Assembly (NCBI RefSeq): GCF_910588665.1
Contig: NZ_CAJUPR010000001.1
Span: 62,001-126,000, forward strand
Direction: 5' to 3'
Origin: an uncultured Brachyspira sp.
GTDB taxonomy: Bacteria > Spirochaetota > Brachyspiria > Brachyspirales > Brachyspiraceae
DNA: 64,000 bases
Shown here: one piece after another, positions 9,630-19,941 of the stretch
Position numbering within the stretch: position 1 is the stretch's first letter
How the letters are laid out: each line of letters opens with the position of its first letter
Translations under genes and position numbers: made by a program
The notes under the pieces: generated by a model
What the model was told of the DNA's origin: nothing
Seen by the model: only the letters and a program-made list of their open reading frames with translations
Database searches by the model: none

Positions 9630-11787
9630 ATGACAACCAACACAACTAAATTAATACCATCACAAAATAATAAAAAATTTGCTTATTCATACATCATTAT
9701 ACTATTTATTGCAGCCGTAACTTTATCAGCTTTATCTTTATTAGGAAATATTGAAAGGAAAGGTTATTTATCAGAATTTGAAAATATATTAGAGGATAAA
9801 TATTACTGCCGAATAAAATATTATAGTAAAATATTCAGAAATAATGACATATATGGAGTATATCCGAATTTACAAAATAATGATTATGAATATATACCTC
9901 TCTATATAGAAGGCTCCCCATTTGGAGAAATTATTATTGATAAAGATTTAAACTATGATGAAAAAATAGATATTCAATACAAACTGAAATTAAAAAAGAA
10001 TATTATATTTCTGTCTATAATATTTCTTTTTTCCTATTCTATATTTCTATATAATACCTAATATAATTAAAAATTATAAGTTTTATATTTTATTTCTTTT
10101 AATAAATACTGTAATTTATTTTATTATACCTGTAATATTGGAAAAGTTCAATGTTATAAAATTGAAATATAATTATGCTGATATATTGTTATCATATATA
10201 TTTTTAATGACGGCATTTAATCTTCTTAATAAAAAGTTATTATATACTTTATTGTTTGAAATCATTAATGTATTTTCATTTTTTATAATTGAGCCTCTTG
10301 CTTTAACATTTCAAAATAAAATACTTATTCCCGCAGATATTCCGTATTTATATCCGTCTTTATTGGCAGTGCTGTCTAATAATATGAAAATTATAACTAT
10401 AATTATCACTATTATATATTTTTCTATAATAATATTACTTATAATATTGTCTATATATAATTTAATAAAAATGAAAAGAAGTACATCTGTAATTATAATA
10501 TTAAGTATTTGTATTTTTACATTCGCAATATTTTTTAGAAGTACAAATTTAGAAATATGGGGAGTAGATTTCATATCTTTTAGCAATAGGAATGGTATAA
10601 TAGATACTATTAATTATAGAATAAATTATGACAGAATTACAAATATTAAGCATTCAAAAGAAGATGTGCTAAATGCTGTTAATATTTTAAAAAAAATTGA
10701 AAATGAAAGAAATTATTCTGATATAATATTGCAAAATGATATAAACTCTAAAAGAGATATATTTTTGATATTTTTGGAATCTTTTTATGATTATTCTCAT
10801 TTTACTAACTTATTTAATAAAGATCCGTTTCCAAAAGAATATAGAGAGTGGGCAGATAATTCAAGAAAAATAGCACCAAATGACGGAGGAGGAAGTTTTA
10901 ATGCAAGACTTGCAGGTCTTACAGCATCAAGTCCGTTAAATCCTAAAATGCAGAACTCTAAAAATAAATATACTTTGCCTTATTTGCTGCATGATATGGG
11001 ATATACATCAATAGCTCTTGAAGAAGCTGCAAATACATATAATTTAAAAACTTTTCTGCCTTCTATATATTTTGATGAAATAGTATTTAATATAGGAACT
11101 GCAAATATAGATGCATACTTAAATACCAATATTATAAATTATAAAAGCCCTATATTTGTATACGGATTTACTTATTTAGGTCATACAGGAGTTCATATAA
11201 CTAATGATTTTAATGTAGAATCTAATAATAAACGATTTATTAATTATTTTTCTAATGATGATAAATTTAAAATTATAGAAACTATTGATAATTCTGTTAT
11301 GACATCTATTGAAGTATTAAAAACAAGAGATATTATTTTAAAGCATTCTCCTAATGCTCTTATTATATTTAAGCATGATCATTTATATCCGCATTTAAAG
11401 AGTATAATAGAAAATTCTTCTATAGATGATAATATTAAAAATAATTTTTTAAATGATAATACTCCGACACCTATATTAATTTGGGACGGTACTAACGGAG
11501 CATATAAAGCACCTGTAAATTTTATGCCTGAAAATATACCTATGTTTATAGCTTTAAATGCTGCTATTACTAACTATGAAAACAGTATAATTTCTCTATT
11601 ATATAAAGATGAAATAGACGGTATAATAAGTACATATCATAAGTTTTATAAAGTTAGTAATGATACTTTAGTATTGGAAAATGATATTAGTAAGGATTCT
11701 GCAATATTTAAATATGAAAATGCTCAGAGAATTTTATCGCAGGATATTTTTCAGGGCAAAAAATATTATTATGAATTAAAAAAATAG
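9630..11787 (+). pseudogene. LTA synthase/MdoB-like phosphatase-superfamily membrane protein, frameshifted
   Basis: Frame 9630-10061 encodes one N-terminal TM segment, a short extracytoplasmic part and the start of a second TM. A second frame (from TTG 10138 and open upstream through this point) continues with more TM segments and the extracytoplasmic sulfatase-fold domain: IFLIFLESF, GGGSFNARLAGLT, GFTYLGHTGVH and IIFKHDHLY. The two frames join seamlessly near a T6 run at about 10027-10032, so one frameshift splits a gene of about 700 codons. In related LtaS/MdoB enzymes the nucleophile is Thr in GGGTAN; here a Ser stands at that place. It would transfer phosphoglycerol-type groups; the acceptor in a spirochaete is unknown. 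It may be a sequencing error rather than a true pseudogene. Confidence 0.65.
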
Positions 11788-11870
11788 AGTTAAGGATAAA
11801 TTATGTTTTAGTTTTTATTATAAAAATATTCAATATATGTTTTTTAAACAAAAATACTTTATAAAATCAA

Positions 11871-11898
11871 TTGACAATTTATATACTAATGTTATAAT
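11871..11898 (+). promoter_or_regulatory. promoter of hppA
   Basis: TTGACA at 11871-11876, 16-bp spacer, TATAAT at 11893-11898, about 48 bp before the start codon. Matches the consensus at all 12 positions. Confidence 0.8.
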
Positions 11899-11945
11899 GC
11901 AAAACTGTAATATTTTTATCAAAATTTAAAAAATAGGGTATGTGT

Positions 11946-14342
11946 ATGAATTATGAAATATTAGCTGAAAATGCCCGCTTTTTTACTATATCAGCGGCAA
12001 TACTAACATTGTTTTTTGCGTTCTATTTTTATAAATGGATGCGCAGACAAGACGAGGGTAATGAAACTATGAAAGAAATAGCTTCGCATGTACGCTCGGG
12101 AGCTATAGCTTATCTTAGACAGCAGTATAAAGTTATAGCTTTCTTTTTTGCAGGGGCTTTCATTATTTTTGCTGTTCTTTCTTATGCATTAAAAGTTCAG
12201 AATCCTTTCATTCCTATAGGTTTTTTAACAGGCGGTTTTTTCTCAACTTTATCAGGTTTCTTAGGAATGAAAACCGCTACTTATGCATCGGCTAGAACTG
12301 CAAATGCCGCAAGTAAATCTTTAAATGAAGGCTTAACTATAGCTTTCCGTTCAGGTGCTGTTATGGGGCTTACAGTTGTAGGTCTTGCTTTGCTTGACAT
12401 TTCTTTATGGTTTATAGTATTAAATATATGGCTTGATAACAGTCTGTTTGGTACTGACTTTCTTAATTTGGCGTCCACAGGCATAGCTAAAGGAACTGCG
12501 GAATATACTGCAGTTAAAATGCATTTTGTTACAACTACAATGCTTAGTTTCGGAGTAGGAGCTTCTTTCCAAGCCTTATTTGCCCGTGTCGGCGGAGGTA
12601 TATTTACTAAAGCAGCAGATGTGGGAGCCGATTTGGTAGGTAAAGTTGAGGCTGGAATACCTGAAGACGATCCAAGAAACCCTGCCGTTATAGCCGATAA
12701 TGTCGGAGATAATGTGGGAGATGTTGCTGGTATGGGAGCTGACCTTTATGAATCTTATGCAGGTTCAATACTTGCAGCTATGAGTTTAGGTTCAGCCGCT
12801 TTCGGATATATTAATCCTGATATAAGCCCTATATTTGCAGTTTCTCTTCCTATGATACTTGCTTCTATCGGTACTCTTTCATCTATAATAGGCGTATTCT
12901 TTGTTAAAACTAAAGAAGGTGCTTCTATGGGAGAATTATTAAAATCTTTAAGAGTCGGGGTTTATGTAAGCAGCATTATAATTATAGCTGTGTCTTTCCT
13001 GCTTGTAAAAACTCTTCTTCCAAATAATTTAGGATTATTTGTTTCTATAATCGTAGGTCTTATAGCGGGAAATGTTGTAGGATTCTTCACCGAATACTAT
13101 ACTGCAGCAGAATATAAGCCTACTCAATGGGTTGCAGAACAATCTAAAACAGGTCCCGCTACCGTTATTATAGGCGGGCTTGCCGTAGGTATGCAGTCTA
13201 CTTTGATACCTGTTGTTACTGTTGTTATATCTATAATATTGGCATTCGGTTTTGCAGGAGGTTTCGGTTCAGGAATTTCTTCTTTCTCCCAGGGATTATA
13301 CGGTATTGCTTTAGCTTCAGTCGGCATGTTATCCACTTTAGGCATTACATTAGCTACAGATGCTTACGGCCCTATAGCTGATAATGCAGGGGGTAATGCT
13401 GAAATGTCAGGGCTTCCTGAAAGTGTGAGAGAGCGTACAGATGCTTTAGACTCTTTAGGAAATACTACTGCCGCTACAGGCAAAGGTTTTGCAATATGTT
13501 CCGCCGCTTTAACAGCTATGGCTTTAATAGCAGCTTATATAGAAGAAATTAAAACCGCTTTGGGAAGAATGATTAATTCTGGAAATCTTACATCTATAAA
13601 TATAGGTACAGTACAGTATACGGCCAACAGCGCTAAAGAATTATATGACAAAGTTGTTTACAGTTTAGGTATGAATGAGTTTATGAATGCATTCAATATT
13701 CACTTGATGAACCCTAAAGTATTAATAGGCATATTTATCGGTGCTATGCTTGTATTTTTCTTCTGTGCTTTGACTATGAAGGCAGTAGGACGCGCAGCTG
13801 CTGGTGTTGTAGAGGAGGTTAGAAGACAGTTCAGAGAAATTAAAGGTTTATTAGCAGGAGAAAAAGGCGTAAAAGCCGATTATGAAAAAGCTGTTCAAAT
13901 TTGTACTAAATCCGCTCAAAAAGAGATGATAGTTCCTTCCGTGCTTGCTATAATTGTACCCGTTATTGTAGGCTTCTTATTCGGAGTGCCTGCCGTTATA
14001 GGTATGTTGGTCGGAGGATTAACTGCAGGTTTTGCTATGGCGGTTATGATGTCTAATGCAGGAGGGGCTTGGGATAATGCTAAAAAATATATTGAAGCTG
14101 GCAATTTAGGCGGTAAAAAAATTATTGATGAAAAAACAGGAGAAAAAATTACTAACCCTAATCATGCGGCTGCAGTTATAGGCGATACTGTAGGAGATCC
14201 TTTCAAAGATACTTCAGGACCTTCAATAAATATTCTTATTAAATTAATGAGTTTGATAAGCGTTGTATTTGCAGGGGCTATAGTGGCATTCTCTCCGAAA
14301 ATTCAGGCAATATTGGGTATAGCCGATCAAATTATTAAGTAA
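11946..14342 (+). CDS. hppA: membrane-bound ion-translocating pyrophosphatase
   Basis: A protein of about 798 aa and some 16 TM segments, the usual size of the family. The pyrophosphate-binding segment DVGADLVGKVEAGIPEDDP, followed by DNVGDNVGDVAGMGADLYES, and the C-terminal DTVGDPFKDTSGPS are all present. The motif GNTTAATGKGF has Ala where K+-independent enzymes have Lys, which indicates the K+-stimulated class; whether Na+ or H+ is pumped cannot be decided by eye. It couples PPi hydrolysis to ion export. Two in-frame ATGs (11940, 11946) are possible; AGGG spacing favours 11946. It is a single-gene unit with its own promoter and terminator. Confidence 0.95.
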   Translation: MNYEILAENARFFTISAAILTLFFAFYFYKWMRRQDEGNETMKEIASHVRSGAIAYLRQQYKVIAFFFAGAFIIFAVLSYALKVQNPFIPIGFLTGGFFSTLSGFLGMKTATYASARTANAASKSLNEGLTIAFRSGAVMGLTVVGLALLDISLWFIVLNIWLDNSLFGTDFLNLASTGIAKGTAEYTAVKMHFVTTTMLSFGVGASFQALFARVGGGIFTKAADVGADLVGKVEAGIPEDDPRNPAVIADNVGDNVGDVAGMGADLYESYAGSILAAMSLGSAAFGYINPDISPIFAVSLPMILASIGTLSSIIGVFFVKTKEGASMGELLKSLRVGVYVSSIIIIAVSFLLVKTLLPNNLGLFVSIIVGLIAGNVVGFFTEYYTAAEYKPTQWVAEQSKTGPATVIIGGLAVGMQSTLIPVVTVVISIILAFGFAGGFGSGISSFSQGLYGIALASVGMLSTLGITLATDAYGPIADNAGGNAEMSGLPESVRERTDALDSLGNTTAATGKGFAICSAALTAMALIAAYIEEIKTALGRMINSGNLTSINIGTVQYTANSAKELYDKVVYSLGMNEFMNAFNIHLMNPKVLIGIFIGAMLVFFFCALTMKAVGRAAAGVVEEVRRQFREIKGLLAGEKGVKADYEKAVQICTKSAQKEMIVPSVLAIIVPVIVGFLFGVPAVIGMLVGGLTAGFAMAVMMSNAGGAWDNAKKYIEAGNLGGKKIIDEKTGEKITNPNHAAAVIGDTVGDPFKDTSGPSINILIKLMSLISVVFAGAIVAFSPKIQAILGIADQIIK

Positions 14343-14365
14343 TTTAATTATTATTTTTATATTAG

Positions 14366-14408
14366 GCTGTCTGACTTAATTTAAGTTAGAAGTTAGACAG
14401 CTTTTTTT
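14366..14408 (+). terminator. intrinsic terminator of hppA
   Basis: GCTGTCT pairs with AGACAGC, enclosing a second small inverted repeat, followed by seven T (14402-14408). It lies 24 bp after the hppA stop. Confidence 0.82.
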
Positions 14409-14472
14409 ATTAAAAATAAACTATAATTCTTATTTATATATTAATTTATTATTATTAATTTTAAGGTAATTT

Positions 14473-15684
14473 ATGAAATTGATATGCATTTTTATGATTA
14501 TTTTAACATTATTTAATTTATCAGCATGTACAAAACATAAATATACGGTATATTATCCAAATACTCCAGAAAACCTGAATATTTCTGACTGTCCATCTGT
14601 TCTTGATAATGTCAAAGATATTAATTTATTATATCTGGATAGTAATTATAATTCTGTAGAAAATAAAACAGATATTATTAGTATGTTTTTTAAAGATATT
14701 CAAGATATAGTTATCTTTTCGGAAAAAGAAAATAATAATGAATATCTGGTTTCTATTACATCAAAAGATGATACATCAGTTTTAATGAGATATAAAAATA
14801 AAAAAATATTTCCTGAAACAATTAGCTTTCATAAAAATGGTACTATAATAAAAGGTTTAGTAAAAATAGATTTAGTTAATTATAATAATATTGATATAAC
14901 ATTTTATATGAATAATATAATGGAGTTGATATCTGGTGTAAAATTAGAAAAAGGTATAAATAATTATAAATATAACTCAAATTTAGATAAAGATGAAAAT
15001 TATAATCTTAATATAATGATGAATAGTTTATTTATATTAAATTCAATTAATAATCATATTCTGAATAATAGTCAAGTTCAAATAGTTATATTTACTCCTA
15101 TACTCCAAGCATTAGGGATCATTGTAACAGGTATAGCAAAAGGTGTAATGGCTAGTGTTGCTTTATTAATTGCTCAAACTATAGTTGGAATTGCTGTAAT
15201 AGTAGGATTAGCAGTTTTAATTGATTGGTCTATAAAAAATAGAAAAAATTCTAAAGATGCAGATAAAAAATTTGTTATAAATTATAGAAAAAGTTCTGCT
15301 TTAGTATTGAAAGATAGTCAGGATATTGTATTTGATGGAGATTTGTTTGGTGTTAATAATGTGCTTAATTTGGTAATACCTTTAAAATCAGATTTGGCAC
15401 CTATCAGATGGTATATAAAATATAAACCTAATAGTATGAGTTATACAGAAATCAATCAGTATTTTTTATTTAAAAATTATAATAATCCTATTAGAGTTCA
15501 ATCAGATGGTTTAATTACAAGACTTATCATTTCAGGAGGAATGCCAGACGCTACATTTTATATACAATATGAGAAAATTAAGAATCTGCCAGACGGCAAA
15601 TCTATAATTGTATGTTTTGAATTATCAAAATATTCTACAGTTAATGGATATTATACTGATAATATATGTATAGAAATAAAATAG
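14473..15684 (+). CDS. putative lipoprotein with internal membrane segment
   Basis: A 403-aa protein with a lipoprotein signal: a hydrophobic stretch followed by the lipobox LSAC with Cys19. Around residues 205-255 there are one or two hydrophobic segments (TPILQALGIIVTGIAKG, IAVIVGLAVLIDWSI), unusual inside a lipoprotein. The rest is Asn/Lys/Ile-rich with beta character. I do not recognise the family. The next gene, an outer-membrane-type protein, starts 38 bp downstream, so the two may be co-transcribed. Confidence 0.65.
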   Translation: MKLICIFMIILTLFNLSACTKHKYTVYYPNTPENLNISDCPSVLDNVKDINLLYLDSNYNSVENKTDIISMFFKDIQDIVIFSEKENNNEYLVSITSKDDTSVLMRYKNKKIFPETISFHKNGTIIKGLVKIDLVNYNNIDITFYMNNIMELISGVKLEKGINNYKYNSNLDKDENYNLNIMMNSLFILNSINNHILNNSQVQIVIFTPILQALGIIVTGIAKGVMASVALLIAQTIVGIAVIVGLAVLIDWSIKNRKNSKDADKKFVINYRKSSALVLKDSQDIVFDGDLFGVNNVLNLVIPLKSDLAPIRWYIKYKPNSMSYTEINQYFLFKNYNNPIRVQSDGLITRLIISGGMPDATFYIQYEKIKNLPDGKSIIVCFELSKYSTVNGYYTDNICIEIK

Positions 15685-15722
15685 TAGAAAAATTGTGTTT
15701 ATAATAAATGGGAGTTATATTT

Positions 15723-16484
15723 ATGAAAATATTAAAATATTTTTTACTTGTAAATATTTTAATCATAACTTTTGCATATAATGCTTTTGCTGGTTTTGAA
15801 ATAAGTACGCAGGGGCATTTCGGAATTGCTTTTCCATTTAATTCTATAGAGGTTAATAATAATTATAAAAAAACTATTTATGACAGTGTTGATGGTACTT
15901 TAGGGTTTGAAGGAAATCTGTTTCTTCAAATGGGAAATTATTTTAAATTGTTTGAAGATGATTATACCAGCATTATTAAAGGAGTAAGTTTATTTGCAGA
16001 TATAGGTTTTAGTATAAATGCTTTGATGTCTGATTATAAGCAAAATAATAAAGAATATACAGAGCTTATGGCATTTTATTCTATAATGGCTGGAGCTTCA
16101 GTTAAATTAAATTTCAGTAAAATATCTGTAGGACTAGGCACTGGAGTATTAGCACCTCTATATGCTGCTGTTGCTTCAAGTAAATACGGAGGTGTTATAG
16201 CTGCACCTAATTTACATAATTGGAATGTTGATGATATGAGGCATTTATTTAAAGCTCCTGTAATGCCCTATATAAAACTTACTGTCGAGGGATTTTTATA
16301 TTTATTTAATAATTATGCCGCTGGTTTTGGAGGATATATAATGTATAATTTCGGTATGCAGTACAAAACCGATGCTGTTAATAATAATTTTGGAAATAAT
16401 ATATATAATAAATATAATTTCTCTGCTATTTCTATAGGGCTGATATTTGGCGTGTCTATTGGAAGAAGCGATGGTTATAATTAA
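15723..16484 (+). CDS. outer-membrane beta-barrel-type protein
   Basis: A 253-aa protein with a signal peptide ending in AYNAFA and then alternating short strands with glycine and aromatic residues (FGIAFPFNS, SVGLGTGVLAPLY, GFGGYIMYNFGM), closing with LIFGVSIG. It is related in layout to the protein at 24005-24760, which ends with the similar GVSIVYDFG and LNLGIKFG. Both look like members of one small porin-like or surface-protein family. ATG 15723 was chosen because the ATG at 15708 belongs to the SD (ATGGGAG). Function is unknown. Confidence 0.65.
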   Translation: MKILKYFLLVNILIITFAYNAFAGFEISTQGHFGIAFPFNSIEVNNNYKKTIYDSVDGTLGFEGNLFLQMGNYFKLFEDDYTSIIKGVSLFADIGFSINALMSDYKQNNKEYTELMAFYSIMAGASVKLNFSKISVGLGTGVLAPLYAAVASSKYGGVIAAPNLHNWNVDDMRHLFKAPVMPYIKLTVEGFLYLFNNYAAGFGGYIMYNFGMQYKTDAVNNNFGNNIYNKYNFSAISIGLIFGVSIGRSDGYN

Positions 16485-16683
16485 TATTATGATTATATAA
16501 CTATTTAAATAATTTTTATAAGCAATAATACAAGACAGTAATTTTAAATATTGATGTTGCTTAAATCTATTTTTTATTTGAATATTATGCATTCGCCACT
16601 TTTATTTATAATAAAAAGTTTAATAATATTTGCATTTCTTTTTATTTTGCTTTATAAATATAATAAATAAAAAGGATAAAATT

Positions 16684-17658
16684 ATGAAAGAGATAAATAT
16701 AACAGATATAGAAAATATTAAAATAGGTAATGCCGAAAACAAAGAAGCTGCAACAGGCTGCACCGTTATAATATGCGAAAGAGGGGCTGCTGCTGGATTA
16801 GATGTTAGGGGAGGGGGACCTGCTTCTAGGGAGAGCGAGCTTACAAAACCGCTTGCAAGTGCCGAAGTTATACATGCAGTTTTGCTTAGCGGAGGGAGCG
16901 CTTTCGGGCTTGATGCTTCAGGCGGTGTAATGAAATATCTGGAGGAGAGAAATATAGGTTTTGATGCAGGCATTACAAAGGTGCCTTTAGTATGCCAGTC
17001 TTCTATATTTGATTTGCGTATCGGAGATTATAAAGTAAGACCAGATATAAATATGGGATATGAGGCTTGTATTAATTCAGAGAATAATAATCTTAAAATG
17101 GGAAATTACGGAGCTGGTACAGGTGCTGTTATAGGTAAAATATTAGGCGCTGATTATGCTGTGAAATCAGGACTTGGATTTTATGCCGTTCAAATCGGAG
17201 ATGTTAAAGTAGGCGCTGTGGTTTCAGTTAATGCTTTCGGAGATATATATGATTATGACAGCGGTAAAATGATAGCTGGACTTCTTAATAAAAATAAAGA
17301 CGGCTTTAGAAGTTCAGAAGAAGAGCTTATAAAAATGACTCAAAACAGTAATTTATCTTTCGCTTCAAATACAGAAAATACAACAATAGGTGCTGTTATA
17401 ACTAATGCTAAGTTTACGAAATCTCAGATGTGTAAAATAGCTTCTATGGCTCATAACGGATTTGCAAGAACTATAAAGCCAGTTCATACCACATTAGACG
17501 GCGATAGTATTTATGCTATGAGTACGGGTGATATTAATGCTAATTTAGATGCTGTTGGAACTATTGCCGCTGTAGTTATGGGAAAAGCTATTAATAATGC
17601 GGTAAAAAGCGCAGAGTCTTTGCATGGATTTAAATGCTTTAATGATATCAAAAAATAA
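16684..17658 (+). CDS. P1 family peptidase (DmpA/S58-type aminopeptidase)
   Basis: A 324-aa N-terminal-nucleophile hydrolase that matures by self-cleavage. It has RGGGPASRESEL, LLSGGSAFGLDASGGV, the conserved VPLVCQSSIFDL and, after residue 235, ENTTIGAVITNAKFTKSQ, where the nucleophile that becomes the new N-terminus is expected, then MAHNGFARTIKPVHTTLDGD. The substrate in this group is usually small or beta-peptides; unknown here. ATG 16684 is preceded by AAGGA. It is a single-gene unit, convergent with ftsH. Confidence 0.88.
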   Translation: MKEINITDIENIKIGNAENKEAATGCTVIICERGAAAGLDVRGGGPASRESELTKPLASAEVIHAVLLSGGSAFGLDASGGVMKYLEERNIGFDAGITKVPLVCQSSIFDLRIGDYKVRPDINMGYEACINSENNNLKMGNYGAGTGAVIGKILGADYAVKSGLGFYAVQIGDVKVGAVVSVNAFGDIYDYDSGKMIAGLLNKNKDGFRSSEEELIKMTQNSNLSFASNTENTTIGAVITNAKFTKSQMCKIASMAHNGFARTIKPVHTTLDGDSIYAMSTGDINANLDAVGTIAAVVMGKAINNAVKSAESLHGFKCFNDIKK

Positions 17659-17671
17659 TTAGGCTTATTTA

Positions 17672-17703
17672 AAGCTGCGGCATATAAAAATATAACGCAG
17701 CTT
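17672..17703. terminator. bidirectional hairpin between P1 peptidase gene and ftsH
   Basis: AAGCTGCG pairs perfectly with CGCAGCTT around a 16-base AT-rich loop. It sits between two convergent genes; the downstream T content is modest on both sides. Confidence 0.6.
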
Positions 17704-17717
17704 GTATATTAAAAAAA

Positions 17718-19841
17718 TTATTCTTCAGTTGTTTTTTTCTTTCTGCCTGAAGAAGCCGATGTCTTTTTTGAAGCGGTATTTTTCTTTGCCGTTTTTACTT
17801 CATCTTCCTTTATATTTTCTGATTTTTTTAAAGGCTTAATAGGTGTATTAAAAACTTCTTCTTTTATACTTTTTACTTCATTTTCCTGATAATCGGACGG
17901 ATCCTCAAGTTCATCGGTGCCTCTTTTAGGATCTTTGCCTGCATAAACCAGCTTATCTTTTACTTTATCAAGCTTAACATCGCATATTCTTTCAATATCC
18001 TCTATATCAAGAGATTCTTTTTCAAATAATTCTCTTGATAAGGTTTCGAATTTGTCAGCATTTTCGGCTATTAATTTTTGTGTTCTTTCATAGGCTTTCA
18101 TTACAAGTTTATGCACTTCTTCATCTATTTTTTGAGCTGTTTCTTCGCTGTAGTCTTTATGTCTTGCAATTTCCTTACCTAAAAATATAGGCTGTTCTTT
18201 TTGCCCGAATGATATAGGACCTAGTCTGCTCATACCCCATTCACATACCATTCTTCTTGCAAGTTCTGTAACTCTTTCTATATCGTTAGAAGCTCCTGTT
18301 GTAACCGAATCCTCTCCGAATTTAAACTCTTCGGCAACTCTTCCTCCTAAAAGCAAAGACATTTCATCAATAGCTTTTTTTCTCTGAAGCGTATATCTTC
18401 CGTCGGCTGGAAGAGTCCATGTAGCTCCTAAACTTCTTCCTCTAGGCACTATTGTAACTTTATGCAAAGCATCAGTATTTTGAAGAAGTACAGCCATTAA
18501 GGTATGTCCTGCTTCATGATAAGCCGTATTTAATTTTTCCTTTTCGCTTATTAAAATGCTTCTTCTTTCAGGTCCCATCATAACTTTGTCGCGCGCTTCT
18601 TCAAAGTCGGAAAGCTCCACTTTTGATTTATCATTTCTTGCGGCAATTAAAGCAGCTTCATTAACCATATTGGCAATATCAGCTCCTGAAAATCCGGGAG
18701 TGGCTCTGGCTAAATGATACAAATCTATTGAAGGATCATGCTGTATTTTTGAAACATGCACTTTAAATATACCTTCTCTTCCCTTAATATCGGGTAAATC
18801 AACAACAACCTGTCTGTCAAATCTTCCTGGTCGAAGCAAAGCAGGATCAAGAACATCTGGTCTGTTGGTAGCAGCAAATATGATAATTCTAGTATCTGTA
18901 TTGAAGCCGTCCATTTCAACCAGCATTTGGTTTAAAGTCTGCTCTCTTTCATCATGACCGCCTCCGTATCCTGCGCCTCTGGTTCTTCCCACAGCATCAA
19001 GTTCATCTATGAATATTATACAAGGAGCGGATCTTTTTCCCTGTTCAAATAAATCCCTCACCCTTGATGCACCGACACCGACAAACATTTCAACAAACTC
19101 GGAGCCCGACATACTGAAGAAAGGCACATTGGCTTCACCTGCAACCGCCTTAGCAAGTAAAGTTTTACCAGTTCCGGGAGGACCTACCAATAGCACTCCT
19201 TTAGGTATTTTAGCGCCCAGTTTTGTAAACTTACTTGCATCTTTTAGAAACTGCACAACTTCCTGCAGCTCTTCCTTAGCTTCTTTACATCCTTCAACAT
19301 CTTTAAAAGTTACTTTTACATCTTCTTTAGTTAAAAGTCTTGCTCTGCTTTTTCCGAAACTCATAGCCCTGTTATTAGAGCCCTGAACCTGCCTGAACAT
19401 AAAAAACCATAGTAAAAAACCAATAAAAAGTATAGGAAGCAGATTAACTAGTATTAAACTTAAATAACTGGGTTTTTCAGCCTCTCCTCTTACTTTTACA
19501 TTATTATCTATAAGCAAATTAACAAATCCGACTGCAGTAAATGGTATGAATGAATAAAAATTTATTTCAGTTATTTTACCGTTTACAGTTTCTATGGCTT
19601 TGCCGTTTCTTATGTTTTGATCTACTATAGTTACTTCTTTAACAACGCCTTCTTTAACTTTCTGAACTACTGTAGAATAATCCCATTCATGAGCTTTTAT
19701 CTGCGGTGTTTTTTGAAAGTACATTATAGCCATTACCACCACCATTGTAAGAAGCAGTATTATTATAATTTGATTTCCGCCGCCTCCGCCAGAATGAGGC
19801 ATATTATGTCTTCTATTATTTTTGTTTTTTTTATTATTCAT
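17718..19841 (-). CDS. ftsH: ATP-dependent zinc metalloprotease FtsH
   Basis: A 707-aa membrane protease with two TM segments (about residues 24-41 and 127-149) flanking a periplasmic domain, an AAA+ module with Walker A GPPGTGKT (220-227), Walker B IIFIDE (275-280), the second region of homology ending in LLRPGR (about 340), and the zinc site HEAGH (442-446). It degrades unstable or misassembled membrane proteins as a hexamer. The N-terminus carries an unusual basic, glycine-rich stretch and the C-terminus a long charged lysine-rich tail (KKTASKKTSASS). The ATG is preceded by GGAGA. Confidence 0.97.
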   Translation of the reverse strand: MNNKKNKNNRRHNMPHSGGGGGNQIIIILLLTMVVVMAIMYFQKTPQIKAHEWDYSTVVQKVKEGVVKEVTIVDQNIRNGKAIETVNGKITEINFYSFIPFTAVGFVNLLIDNNVKVRGEAEKPSYLSLILVNLLPILFIGFLLWFFMFRQVQGSNNRAMSFGKSRARLLTKEDVKVTFKDVEGCKEAKEELQEVVQFLKDASKFTKLGAKIPKGVLLVGPPGTGKTLLAKAVAGEANVPFFSMSGSEFVEMFVGVGASRVRDLFEQGKRSAPCIIFIDELDAVGRTRGAGYGGGHDEREQTLNQMLVEMDGFNTDTRIIIFAATNRPDVLDPALLRPGRFDRQVVVDLPDIKGREGIFKVHVSKIQHDPSIDLYHLARATPGFSGADIANMVNEAALIAARNDKSKVELSDFEEARDKVMMGPERRSILISEKEKLNTAYHEAGHTLMAVLLQNTDALHKVTIVPRGRSLGATWTLPADGRYTLQRKKAIDEMSLLLGGRVAEEFKFGEDSVTTGASNDIERVTELARRMVCEWGMSRLGPISFGQKEQPIFLGKEIARHKDYSEETAQKIDEEVHKLVMKAYERTQKLIAENADKFETLSRELFEKESLDIEDIERICDVKLDKVKDKLVYAGKDPKRGTDELEDPSDYQENEVKSIKEEVFNTPIKPLKKSENIKEDEVKTAKKNTASKKTSASSGRKKKTTEE

Positions 19842-19941
19842 GTATTCTCCAAAATATATTGTAAATTAACATATAAATAAATATTAATAAAATATCAAAT
19901 AATTGCAAAGCTGTTATATCTTAGCTTAATATATTAAAAAA

